Source of the DNA: GWC2-37-8 sp964485555
GTDB taxonomy: Bacteria > Patescibacteriota > Minisyncoccia > Moranbacterales > GWC2-37-73
Assembly (NCBI GenBank): GCA_964485555.1
Contig: CAZAJN010000078.1
Coordinates: 1-37,474, forward strand
Length of the DNA: 37,474 nt
Direction of reading: 5' to 3'
The notes below the pieces were generated by a model. It saw only the letters and a list, made by a program, of their open reading frames with translations, was not told the origin of the DNA and did not search any database. Numbering within the stretch: the stretch's first letter is position 1; every line of letters begins with the position of its first letter. Position numbers and translations under genes: made by a program. Shown here piece after piece: positions 30,825 to 37,474 of the stretch.

Positions 30825-32294
30825 CTATCGGGCTGTGCTTCCGCCCGATGAATAATTCACTCTATTCTTTGCCAACACCAATCCATCATGCAAAGAGAGA
30901 TCTCCTCGTGCCACAGATTCAATGACGTCACTCAAAATATTGTCGACGTTGATGGGATCAACTTGATACCAATGCTTGGCCACCAGATTGCTTTGTGCAA
31001 ATGGACCTAGTTTTGAATCTGTTTTTTGAGCTTCTATCAGATCACGTCTGGCTGCTGGCTGTTGGGTTTTTTTCAGATAATCCAAGGCTGGATCAAAATT
31101 AATTGGAAAATCCTTGCTGTTTTTGGTGCTGGCATTATAAAGAGTTATCATCCCAGCATTTTTAAGAGTCAAAAATCGTAAGAATTGCCACGATTCATGA
31201 GTTCTGACTTCATTTGGAACTGGCGCTGAGGATTGCGCGCCAACAGCAGCCACAGGATTGACTTTGTTTCTAGCCACTCCATACCCCCAATAATTTGCAA
31301 CGCTCACAGGCTTAGCTGGATAGATTTGTGGAACAGTTGAGATTTCATAATTCAGTTTTGGATTCTTGCTTCTTATCTCGTCATTTTGCCATGAATAATT
31401 GAAAAGCATTGCAACCGAACCCTCGGCGAATGCATCCACTGAATTGTGTTGTCTGCCATTCCAAGTATAGAGAGGGTTTTGCGTGTTAGTCGCAGTGCTG
31501 AGCCTTGAAAATTGAGTATAATATCCCAAAGCCATTTCCCCAGCTTGAATTATTTCGCCTTCCGGAGAAACCACACCTTCATCAAATTTTGCCAACATGC
31601 CTTTTTTCATTGGCAACTCGACTCCGTTTTGGAGCATCAGCAAACTCAAAATGTCTGAGGCTCTGTTAACATTGTAAGCCGTACCTATTGCTGCTCCAGA
31701 TTGTCGTATGTTGCCGACAGCATCAATGACAGTCAGTTTTTTGACAGCACTATTGAATTCCAGCCAAGTCTTAGGTGGTGAAGTTATTCCAGCTGCATTG
31801 AACATGTCCTTGTTATAGTAAAGAGCCATGGAATCAATGCTCAATGGCACAGCATAGACTTTCGAATTTTCCACAAAGTCGGACAACACAACATCCGGAA
31901 AATTATTCTTGACGTCCTGTTCACTGACAAAAGGAGTAGGTGCAGGCTCAAGTTTGTTGACATAAGAAGGGAGCCAAGAATTATTGATCAAGAAAATATC
32001 AGGCCCCTGACCGGACGCCAGAGCATCCAACAACTCCTGTGAATACGTATCTGGAGAAAATTTTCGATATTTGATCTCCCCAACGTAAGGATTGATTGTT
32101 TTGTATTGATTTATTATCTCGTTATAGACAGTAGAATCATCAAATATTCCCCAGATTTCCAAATTCACCAAATATCCAGCCTGCTGAGATGTTCCACAAC
32201 CTGAAAAGAAAGGTGTCATGATCATAGCCAACAATGCCAAGAGGATCCGACTCTTATTTCCAAATGAAGCAGTTATGTTTTCTTTTTTTGACAT
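30825..32294 (-). CDS. Family 1 extracellular solute-binding lipoprotein
   Basis: A 489-residue protein of the MalE/UgpB-type sugar-binding class. The signal sequence SRILLALLAMIMTPFFSGC gives a lipobox-like FSGC (Cys33), so it is probably a lipoprotein. Class features include LEIWGIFDDSTVYNEII, SGQGPDIFLINNSWLPSYV, AVPLSIDSMALYYNKDMFNA, KTWLEFNSAVKKL, AFAEGSVAMLFNYSW and ESWQFLRFLTLKN. The ligand cannot be predicted. No ABC permease or ATPase is nearby; instead it heads secretion locus II, 12 bases before the next pilin frame. Either it serves a transporter encoded elsewhere or it has been recruited as a surface component of the machine. Confidence 0.9.
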   Translation of the reverse strand: MSKKENITASFGNKSRILLALLAMIMTPFFSGCGTSQQAGYLVNLEIWGIFDDSTVYNEIINQYKTINPYVGEIKYRKFSPDTYSQELLDALASGQGPDIFLINNSWLPSYVNKLEPAPTPFVSEQDVKNNFPDVVLSDFVENSKVYAVPLSIDSMALYYNKDMFNAAGITSPPKTWLEFNSAVKKLTVIDAVGNIRQSGAAIGTAYNVNRASDILSLLMLQNGVELPMKKGMLAKFDEGVVSPEGEIIQAGEMALGYYTQFSRLSTATNTQNPLYTWNGRQHNSVDAFAEGSVAMLFNYSWQNDEIRSKNPKLNYEISTVPQIYPAKPVSVANYWGYGVARNKVNPVAAVGAQSSAPVPNEVRTHESWQFLRFLTLKNAGMITLYNASTKNSKDFPINFDPALDYLKKTQQPAARRDLIEAQKTDSKLGPFAQSNLVAKHWYQVDPINVDNILSDVIESVARGDLSLHDGLVLAKNRVNYSSGGSTAR

Positions 32295-32332
32295 ATTTTT
32301 GTTTTATTATTCCAAAGCGAAAAATTCAGCTC

Positions 32333-32884
32333 TTACTTCTTTGCCACGAACGCATAGTGGAAATCTCCCGCATCGATGTTCCTATCAACTGTAAATTTCT
32401 TTTCTTCAAACATGCCCTTGAGACTTTCCTGCTTGATTCGAATGCTCAGATCTGGGCCTATTGCTTCTTCAGCCTGATTCCATTCAACCACAATGACCAT
32501 TCCTCCTGGCTTCAAAACTCTGTATGCTTCAGCAATGATGACATCTTTTCTTTGATTCTGAAACAGAATATCTTTCATGATCACCCAATCCAAGGATTCA
32601 TTTTCCATTTTCGAACCATTTTCTTTTTCCAAATTAACCCTTTTGGTTTCAATGTTTATTATGCCTGAATTCTTGCATTTACCAACAACTGTTTCCAAGG
32701 CTTGTGGCAAAACATCCAACGAATAAATCTTGCCGGCTTGTCCGACAGCGCTGGCAAAAGGCAGAGAAAAATATCCAGGACCACATCCGAAATCTGCCAC
32801 AACACTTCCTTCCTGAACATCCAATTGCGCAATAATCTTAGTTGGATCAAGAAATTTTCCAACCTGGCTTTGCGAAACCTCCAT
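32333..32884 (-). CDS. Class I SAM-dependent methyltransferase (UbiE-like)
   Basis: A 183-residue enzyme with a Rossmann-type fold: motif I VADFGCGPGYFSLPFA, motif II acidic YSLDVLP, motif IV SLDWVIMKDILF and post-motif III RVLKPGGMVIVVEW. The fold and the leading helix (VGKFLDPTKIIAQLDV) resemble UbiE/COQ5-like small-molecule methyltransferases, but the substrate is unknown and there are no quinone genes here. It lies 38 bases upstream of the solute-binding protein on the same strand, so co-transcription with secretion locus II is possible but may be incidental. The ATG at 32884 gives the normal family start. Confidence 0.88.
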   Translation of the reverse strand: MEVSQSQVGKFLDPTKIIAQLDVQEGSVVADFGCGPGYFSLPFASAVGQAGKIYSLDVLPQALETVVGKCKNSGIINIETKRVNLEKENGSKMENESLDWVIMKDILFQNQRKDVIIAEAYRVLKPGGMVIVVEWNQAEEAIGPDLSIRIKQESLKGMFEEKKFTVDRNIDAGDFHYAFVAKK

Positions 32885-32953
32885 AGCATTTTTTTATAAA
32901 CAATTAGCTTTCTATAGTTTACAACAAAAACGCAAAAACAACAAAGCTGAATT

Positions 32954-32995
32954 GTATTTGGTATTTGGTATTTGGTATTTGGTATTTGGTATTTG
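32954..32995. repeat. Six perfect tandem copies of GTATTTG
   Basis: Six exact heptamers in a row, then a degraded copy (GTTTC). It lies in the divergent gap between the methyltransferase and tRNA-Ser. It is the cleanest example of the 7-base period that recurs in other gaps. Confidence 0.95.
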
Positions 32996-33071
32996 GTTTC
33001 TAGTTACTGATTACGAGTTACGAGTCGCATGTTTGTCTGATTGTATGTTTTCATGATTAAATGATTATCAT

Positions 33072-33160
33072 GGAGGGTTGGCAGAGCCCGGTCGAATGCG
33101 CCGCACTCGAAATGCGGTAAGGGAGAAATCTCTTCGCAGGTTCAAATCCTGTGCCCTCCG
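33072..33160 (+). tRNA. tRNA-Ser (anticodon CGA)
   Basis: An 89-nt class II tRNA: acceptor GGAGGGT with GCCCTCC (33153-33159), anticodon stem CCGCA/TGCGG with loop CTCGAAA (anticodon CGA, reads UCG), a long variable arm (GGGAG-aaa-TCTCT) typical of serine tRNA, and the T arm GCAGG-TTCAAAT-CCTGT. Discriminator G at 33160; the following bases CCT show that CCA is not encoded. Confidence 0.95.
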
Positions 33161-33169
33161 CCTTCGACC

Positions 33170-33217
33170 GCCATAGCAAGCTTCGGTGGACCATTTCCGC
33201 AAGAAACTTGCTATGGC
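33170..33217 (+). repeat. 11-bp inverted repeat after tRNA-Ser
   Basis: GCCATAGCAAG (33170-33180) and CTTGCTATGGC (33207-33217) are exact complements around a 26-base loop. There is no T run, so it is a processing or stability hairpin rather than a standard terminator. Confidence 0.65.
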
Positions 33218-33293
33218 CAGTGTAAATGACGAGCATGCGAATTATGCACAATATAGCTGAGCCAAACATCCTGACCTAAAGGCTGTTTTTTTC

Positions 33294-33322
33294 TTTACAT
33301 AAGGCAAAATTAGTTATATACT
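33294..33322 (+). promoter_or_regulatory. Sigma70-type promoter of the DUF4446-infB block
   Basis: TTTACA (33294-33299), a 17-base spacer and TATACT (33317-33322), about 30 bases before the DUF4446 start. It probably drives DUF4446, infB and perhaps rbfA. Confidence 0.65.
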
Positions 33323-33354
33323 TTGTTGTATATATTAATTATAAGGTTTATTCC

Positions 33355-33858
33355 ATGTTAATATCGGAACAATTTTCATTCTATATTTCCATTTTGGCAA
33401 TGTTATTGGCTTCAGTGAGCCTATTTTTGGCAATATTGAGCAATTCCCGTCACAAAAAAACCCAAAAGAACATTGAAATGCTCTTTTCAGGTAAGAATGC
33501 CCAGGATTTGGAGTCAGTTATTTTGAACCACACCAGGGAAATCGCTGATATAGACAAAGAAATTCAGGAACTTTTTGAGATTTCCAACAAGATTCATGCC
33601 CTGACACAAAAGAGCATCCACAAAGTAGGCATCATCAGATTCAATCCTTTCAAGGATATAGGCGGCGATCAAAGCTTTGCACTGGCTCTTCTTGACGGAA
33701 AGGATTCGGGCTTGGTCATCTCATCTCTTCACACCCGCGAAGGAACTCGAATTTATTCAAAACCGATAACCAGAGGGGAGTCCGAGAAATACACACTGAC
33801 TGATGAGGAGAAAGCAGCCATAAAAAGCGCAGTCACAATCAAGCCCATAAAAATCTAA
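33355..33858 (+). CDS. DUF4446 family membrane-anchored protein
   Basis: A 167-residue protein with one N-terminal membrane helix (FYISILAMLLASVSLFLAIL), a coiled-coil stretch (about residues 40-85) and a compact C-terminal domain with the family pattern KVGIIRFNPFKDIGGDQSFALALLD and GLVISSLHTREGTRIYSKPI. The biochemical function is unknown; the family is broad in Gram-positive and CPR genomes. It is 21 bases upstream of infB and shares its promoter, so it is co-expressed with translation factors. Confidence 0.9.
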   Translation: MLISEQFSFYISILAMLLASVSLFLAILSNSRHKKTQKNIEMLFSGKNAQDLESVILNHTREIADIDKEIQELFEISNKIHALTQKSIHKVGIIRFNPFKDIGGDQSFALALLDGKDSGLVISSLHTREGTRIYSKPITRGESEKYTLTDEEKAAIKSAVTIKPIKI

Positions 33859-33879
33859 TCTTTTTCGAAATACAACATA

Positions 33880-35682
33880 ATGAATGAACCAGAGAAAAAA
33901 AACCTGCCTGCCGGCAGGCAGGTTGTCAAAGTTCCAACCAGCATAACCGTGAAGAAATTTAGCGAGCTTTTAGGCTTGCCTGTTTCACATGTGATCACCG
34001 AGCTGCTGAAAAACAACATTCTTGCAACCATCAATGAAGAAATTGACTTTGATACTGCGACAATCATTGCCCAGGACCTTGGATTTGAAACTGAAGCTGA
34101 CCTGGTCATTTCTGACAGCGAAACAATAACTGTTGAAAAACTGATTGAAATTTGCAAGAAAGAAAAAGAATCTGGAAAAAATCTTCATCCTCGCCCACCG
34201 GTTGTGACCATTCTTGGTCATGTTGATCACGGCAAGACGACTCTTTTGGACACGATTCGCAAAGCCAGCGTGGCTGCCAAGGAAGCTGGAGGAATCACTC
34301 AGCACATCAGCGCCTATCAAGTAAAAAAGAAAGGCAAATTGATAACTTTCATCGACACTCCTGGACATGAAGCTTTCTCAGGAATGAGAGAACGAGGAGT
34401 CAGCATAGCCGACATCGCAGTTTTGGTTGTGGCAGCGGACGACGGAGTCAGACCACAAACTAAAGAGGTTATTGAGTATTTGAAAGATAAGAAAATTCCA
34501 ACCGTTGTCGCCATCAACAAAATCGACAAACCTGATGCCAACCCTCAGCGCGTGAAACAGGAATTGGCCGACAATGGAATCCTGATCGAACAATGGGGTG
34601 GAGACATTATCAGCGTGGAGGTCAGTGCCAAGCAGAACATGGGAATAGATTCCCTTTTGGAAAGTATTCTATTAGTAGCTGAAGTGGAAGATTTCAAGGC
34701 TGATGACAAACGAGATGGATTTGGAATCGTTCTCGAATCCAATCTTGATCCGCAAAAGGGACCCATCGCAACCATTCTTGTCAAAACCGGAACACTGAAA
34801 GTAGGACAGGATGTGACAGCAGGAACAGCTTATGGTCGCATCAAGAAGATGGAAGACTTCACTGGAAAAAATCTCTTGACTGCCGGACCATCGATGCCTA
34901 TCAAGATCATGGGACTCAATAGCACTGCAAATTCAAACGATGTTCTTCAGGTGGTGAGCGGAAAATCAATAGCCCGCTTGAAATCAAAAGAATTTTCTGG
35001 CGGATTGATTGAACGCAAAGAAAAAGTCACTTCACAAAAATTGATGCGCATCATGGAGGAAGACAAGATCCAGAAATTGAACCTCATTCTGAAAGCGGAT
35101 GTCCAAGGATCATTGGAAGCCATTGAACAAATCATCTCGACCATCAAGACCGACGAAGTCATCGTAGACTACGTAGAGACTGGAATCGGAAACATCACAG
35201 AATCAGACATCAAAATCGGTGCTCCATCCCAAGCCATGATTTTGGGATTCAATGTTGAAACGACGACCGTTGCCAAGCGCTTGGCTGAGGCTAGCGGAGT
35301 CAAGATCAAAACTTTCAAGATCATCTACGAATTGGTTGAAGAGGTCAAAAAAACCATCATTGACATGCTTCCGCCTGAAATAGTTCGCACAGATCATGGA
35401 ATGGTGAACGTTCTGGCAATTTTCAAAACTGGCAAGCGAGACATGATCGTGGGAGGACGCGTGACTGAAGGAAAAATTATCAAAGGAGCTTCCATTGAAA
35501 TCCGAAGAGAAGGAGAGATTGTCGGCAAAGGAAAGTTGGAAGCGCTTCAGCAAGACAAGAAAGTCACTCCTGAAGTTGGAAAAGGAAATGAATGCGGAAT
35601 TGTGTTTGAAGGAGACACCAAAATCAAAGAAGGCGACATGTTGATCGCATATACTGAAGAAGAAAGGAAGAGAACATTATAG
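33880..35682 (+). CDS. infB: Translation initiation factor IF-2
   Basis: A 600-residue GTPase that brings initiator fMet-tRNA to the 30S subunit and promotes subunit joining. A single short IF2-N-like domain (ITVKKFSELLGLPVSHVITELLKN) replaces the long N-terminus of E. coli IF-2. The G domain has GHVDHGKT (113-120), GGITQHI, DTPGHEAF, NKID and SAKQ; domains II-IV and the C-terminal fMet-tRNA-binding domain (VGKGKLEALQQDKKVTPEV, GNECGIVFEG) are complete. Odd feature: codons 8-15 (LPAGRQV) are a perfect 24-bp GC palindrome (33901-33924) that can form a 12-bp hairpin 21 bases after the start codon. The N-terminus before VKVPTSITVKK is therefore probably an insertion or relocated start. Confidence 0.97.
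   Translation: MNEPEKKNLPAGRQVVKVPTSITVKKFSELLGLPVSHVITELLKNNILATINEEIDFDTATIIAQDLGFETEADLVISDSETITVEKLIEICKKEKESGKNLHPRPPVVTILGHVDHGKTTLLDTIRKASVAAKEAGGITQHISAYQVKKKGKLITFIDTPGHEAFSGMRERGVSIADIAVLVVAADDGVRPQTKEVIEYLKDKKIPTVVAINKIDKPDANPQRVKQELADNGILIEQWGGDIISVEVSAKQNMGIDSLLESILLVAEVEDFKADDKRDGFGIVLESNLDPQKGPIATILVKTGTLKVGQDVTAGTAYGRIKKMEDFTGKNLLTAGPSMPIKIMGLNSTANSNDVLQVVSGKSIARLKSKEFSGGLIERKEKVTSQKLMRIMEEDKIQKLNLILKADVQGSLEAIEQIISTIKTDEVIVDYVETGIGNITESDIKIGAPSQAMILGFNVETTTVAKRLAEASGVKIKTFKIIYELVEEVKKTIIDMLPPEIVRTDHGMVNVLAIFKTGKRDMIVGGRVTEGKIIKGASIEIRREGEIVGKGKLEALQQDKKVTPEVGKGNECGIVFEGDTKIKEGDMLIAYTEEERKRTL
33901..33924. repeat. 24-bp perfect palindrome inside the infB coding region
   Basis: Each 12-base half reads AACCTGCCTGCC and its exact complement. 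It encodes LPAGRQ in frame. Similar CCTGCC/GGCAGG blocks lie at the contig end (37400-37430). It is far more GC-rich than the surrounding gene. Confidence 0.92.
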
Positions 35683-35699
35683 AAAAATTCCAATATACA

Positions 35700-35815
35700 A
35701 GAAACGAAAACCAAACAAGTTCCAATAACCAATTCTAAAATTTCAAAAAGTTTGGATATTGATTATTTTTATTTGTAATTTGTTTGTATCTTGTTACTTG
35801 ATTATTGGTTATTAT
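35700..35815. repeat. Imperfect inverted repeat between infB and rbfA
   Basis: CAAGAAACGAAAACCAAACAAGTTCCAATAACCAAT-type words on the left face ATTTGTAATTTGTTTGT and TTACTTGATTATTGGTTATT on the right, with CCAATAACCAAT complementary to ATTGGTTATT. No gene or GC-rich terminator is seen, so infB and rbfA may still be co-transcribed. Confidence 0.5.
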
Positions 35816-35823
35816 TTAAATCC

Positions 35824-36153
35824 ATGTCTGAACGTATCACAAAACTAAACAAACTTATCAAGCAACACCTGGGTGAGATTTTTCAACGCGAATTGTCACT
35901 CAAGCCAGGTCTGTTTTTGACGATCGCCAAAGTTGACACCACTCCAGATATCAGATATACTCGAGTGTCTATTAGCGTCTTTCCTTTCAAGGAATCAGAC
36001 TATGCAATCAAGACATTGAACAAAGAGATATATTCGATCCAAGGAGCCCTGAACAAAAAGCTTGCCATGAGGCCGCTTCCCCGCATTGAATTCATCCTGG
36101 ACTCGACAGAGGAAGAAGCAGACAAGATCGAAAAGATTCTCAAGGAGGTCTAG
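35824..36153 (+). CDS. rbfA: 30S ribosome-binding factor RbfA
   Basis: A 109-residue KH-like protein that binds pre-30S subunits and helps mature the 5' end of 16S rRNA. Family features are the opening helix SERITKLNKLIKQHLGEIFQREL, the strand LTIAKVDTTPDIRYTRVSISVFP and RPLPRIEFILDSTEEEADKIEKIL, where the consensus has a short P-x-L-x-F-x-x-D motif. The start at 35824 (MSERIT) was preferred to 35791 because the 11 codons between are repeat sequence. It follows infB, the usual order, and ends before a terminator at 36188. Confidence 0.93.
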   Translation: MSERITKLNKLIKQHLGEIFQRELSLKPGLFLTIAKVDTTPDIRYTRVSISVFPFKESDYAIKTLNKEIYSIQGALNKKLAMRPLPRIEFILDSTEEEADKIEKILKEV

Positions 36154-36187
36154 CCCCACTCAAAACAAAAATACAGTCTCATAAAAT

Positions 36188-36216
36188 TCTTAAACTTTTT
36201 TAGTTTAAGATTTTTT
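36188..36216 (+). terminator. Intrinsic terminator after rbfA
   Basis: TCTTAAACT pairs with AGTTTAAGA (36188-36196 with 36202-36210) around TTTTT, followed by six T. The stem is AT-rich, so strength is moderate. Confidence 0.6.
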
Positions 36217-36225
36217 ATTCAAGTT

Positions 36226-36332
36226 CCTACAAACTTACAAATTTTTACAAAAATACAAAAGTGTTTTTTTCCAAACTGTGTGAGTCAATTTTGTATTTTT
36301 GTAATTTTGTATTTTTTCGTATTTTCGTAGGG
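36226..36332. repeat. 107-bp palindromic element, family A copy 2
   Basis: The left arm (36226-36260, CCTACAAACTTACAAA...) and right arm (about 36289-36332, ending TTTTCGTAGG) are imperfect inverted repeats. The left 31 bases match 8963-8993 with one difference. The loop between the arms is only about 28 bases here, against 155 in copy 1. Confidence 0.7.
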
Positions 36333-36371
36333 TGGCATCCAACTTAAACACACTATCCTAAAATAGAATCC

Positions 36372-37331
36372 ATGAAAAATTTCGACCAAGAATTCAATAC
36401 GCTTTCCTATGTCATAGCAAAATCCAAAAATATTCTGCTTTTTGCCCATTCCGGACCAGATGGTGACACCGCTGGCAGTGTGCTAGCTTTCAAAGACTAT
36501 CTCACCTCAATCGGAAAAAAAGCGGTGATCGGTTGCGTAGATCCAATTCCGACTTTTCTGGAAAATCTGACTGAAGAAGAATTTGTTCTTCCTCAAAATT
36601 TAGATCTTTCCATTTTTGATGCAGCCATCGGATGTGACAGTGTTGAAAGAGGTTTTCAAAAAATAATCACCGAGCTTCCGGAAAAAACCGTGACCGCCAT
36701 CATTGATCATCATCCTGACATCACCATCAAAGCCGACATCGTCATCATAGATTCCAAATGCTCATCAACCTGTGAAATCATCTATGAATATTTCGCCTCT
36801 CAACAAATAACCATTTCGAAAAATATTGCGACCTATCTGATGATTGGAATCTTGTCCGATACTGGCAATTTTCAGCATGCCAACACATCCAGTCGCGTCA
36901 TGGAAATCTCCTCGGATCTCATGAAAAGAGGTGCGTCGGTTTCAAAAATAATTGAAGCCACTTTTGCCAATAAAAAACTTTCAACATTAAAACTCTGGGG
37001 CAAAGCTTTTGAAAAAGCAAAAATCAATCCAATAAATGGATTGATAACAACGGTACTCACCCAAGCCGACATTGAAGAATGCAAAGCCTCAACTGAAGAT
37101 ATAGGTCAAGTCGCTTCAATTCTAAACACGGTTCCTGGAACAAAATTCTCCTTAGTGCTTTCCGAAAGAGACAATGGCATCATCAAAGGAAGTCTAAGAA
37201 GCGAGGAATACAAAGGCGTTGATGTTAGCGAAATCGCCCACCAATTCGGAGGTGGCGGACACAGACTAGCAAGCGGATTTGAAGTTCAAGGAAAGATAAT
37301 TGAAACCGAAACTGGCTGGGAAATAGTTTAG
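36372..37331 (+). CDS. nrnA: DHH/DHHA1 phosphoesterase, NrnA-like
   Basis: A 319-residue enzyme of the NrnA family: 3'-5' degradation of very short RNA oligomers (nanoRNA) and dephosphorylation of pAp are the known activities. The DHH domain has HSGPDGDT (His26, Asp30, Asp32), GCDSVE, IDHHPD and LSDTGNF; the DHHA1 domain ends with the nucleic-acid-binding GGGGHRLASGF motif. Length fits (310-320). It follows rbfA in the order usual for Gram-positive infB regions (rbfA, nrnA, truB), although the terminator and the family A element between them suggest a separate transcript. truB is not in the window. Confidence 0.94.
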   Translation: MKNFDQEFNTLSYVIAKSKNILLFAHSGPDGDTAGSVLAFKDYLTSIGKKAVIGCVDPIPTFLENLTEEEFVLPQNLDLSIFDAAIGCDSVERGFQKIITELPEKTVTAIIDHHPDITIKADIVIIDSKCSSTCEIIYEYFASQQITISKNIATYLMIGILSDTGNFQHANTSSRVMEISSDLMKRGASVSKIIEATFANKKLSTLKLWGKAFEKAKINPINGLITTVLTQADIEECKASTEDIGQVASILNTVPGTKFSLVLSERDNGIIKGSLRSEEYKGVDVSEIAHQFGGGGHRLASGFEVQGKIIETETGWEIV

Positions 37332-37335
37332 CTAG

Positions 37336-37474
37336 AATCATGAATCAAGAGTCATGAATCATGCGCTGTTATTTTTTTGCATGATTCGTAATTCATTACC
37401 TGCCTGCCCTGCCCGCCGGGCAGGCGGGCGGGGGGCGAAGGGGGGGGGAGGTTTTTTCTTTTTTTGGTGTTTAC
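37336..37474. repeat. Repeat-rich contig end with likely unreliable last bases
   Basis: ATGAATC words (37338-37400) form an inverted repeat after nrnA. A CCTGCC/GGGCAGG palindrome (about 37400-37428) follows, then G-runs and T-runs (about 37429-37474) unlike anything else in the window. It probably marks an assembly break at a hairpin. Confidence 0.6.

Noticed and set aside
25376..32294. A complete conjugative element
   Set aside because: No relaxase, VirD4-type coupling protein, excisionase or flanking att repeats were found; the loci are embedded among housekeeping genes.
32954..32995. Tandem repeats as a possible CRISPR array or origin iterons
   Set aside because: The units are seven bases with no spacers, no cas genes are near, and no dnaA or replication gene is in the window.
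33072..33217. tRNA-Ser as an integration (att) site for an element carrying the Xer recombinase
   Set aside because: No second copy of the tRNA 3' end is seen, the recombinase is 14 kb away, and no phage or element genes lie between them.
33057..33269. Minus-strand reading frame with GTGFEPAKRFLPYRIS
   Set aside because: It is the antisense of tRNA-Ser; this peptide pattern is a familiar artefact of translating tRNA genes.

Overview
The window looks like a contig from a Patescibacteria/CPR bacterium, possibly Moranbacteria or a close Parcubacteria relative; that placement is inference from content. The signs are a compact AT-leaning genome, short versions of universal proteins (a 600-residue IF-2), tRNA genes without an encoded CCA, a small envelope-associated secretion system, a DUF4446-infB-rbfA-nrnA block, and low-complexity word repeats in many gene gaps. 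TGA is used as a stop (for example at 14262 and 23696), so this is the standard code and not the TGA-glycine code of Gracilibacteria.

Layout. 1-8.9 kb is housekeeping: tRNA-Pro, HU, RNase Y, phosphoglycerate mutase GpmI (+), then on the minus strand trigger factor and ClpP, the Mn-dependent pyrophosphatase PpaC, and NusA. 9.4-16.4 kb (minus) is secretion locus I: a polytopic VirB6/TrbL-like protein, a large orphan protein, a four-helix-bundle protein and four VirB2-like pilin-module proteins of 93, 117, 157 and 463 residues. 16.8-25.2 kb holds a LysM-CHAP cell-wall hydrolase, a Xer-type recombinase (+), PcrA/UvrD, RsmA/KsgA, a G5/3D (RlpA-like) secreted protein and ComM/YifB. 25.4-32.9 kb (minus) is secretion locus II: a methyltransferase, a solute-binding lipoprotein, two more pilin-module proteins (one with two modules in tandem), PrgI, a TraC-like protein, VirB4 and a small membrane protein. 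33.1-37.3 kb (plus) is tRNA-Ser, DUF4446, infB, rbfA and nrnA.

How it fits together. The two secretion loci supply the core of a type IV secretion-like machine: VirB4 ATPase, PrgI (the VirB3 analogue), a TraC-like protein, a VirB6-like channel, a cell-wall hydrolase that could fill the VirB1 role, and seven copies of a two-helix VirB2-like pilin module in six genes. No relaxase, VirD4 coupling protein or VirB7-B10 outer complex is visible. Read alone, this fits a surface-filament, contact or DNA-handling apparatus of a monoderm cell better than a complete conjugation system. The apparent diversification of one pilin module is the most interesting system here.

A second theme is repeats. Many gaps are built from a 7-8 bp word (ATGAATC, AGCTTAT, GTATTTG, ATGTTTAA and others), often arranged with dyad symmetry. 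Longer nested palindromes also occur. Some of these sequences have entered coding regions (rsmA, infB) or supply start codons. Both ends of the window lie in repeats; the last 40 bases look unreliable.
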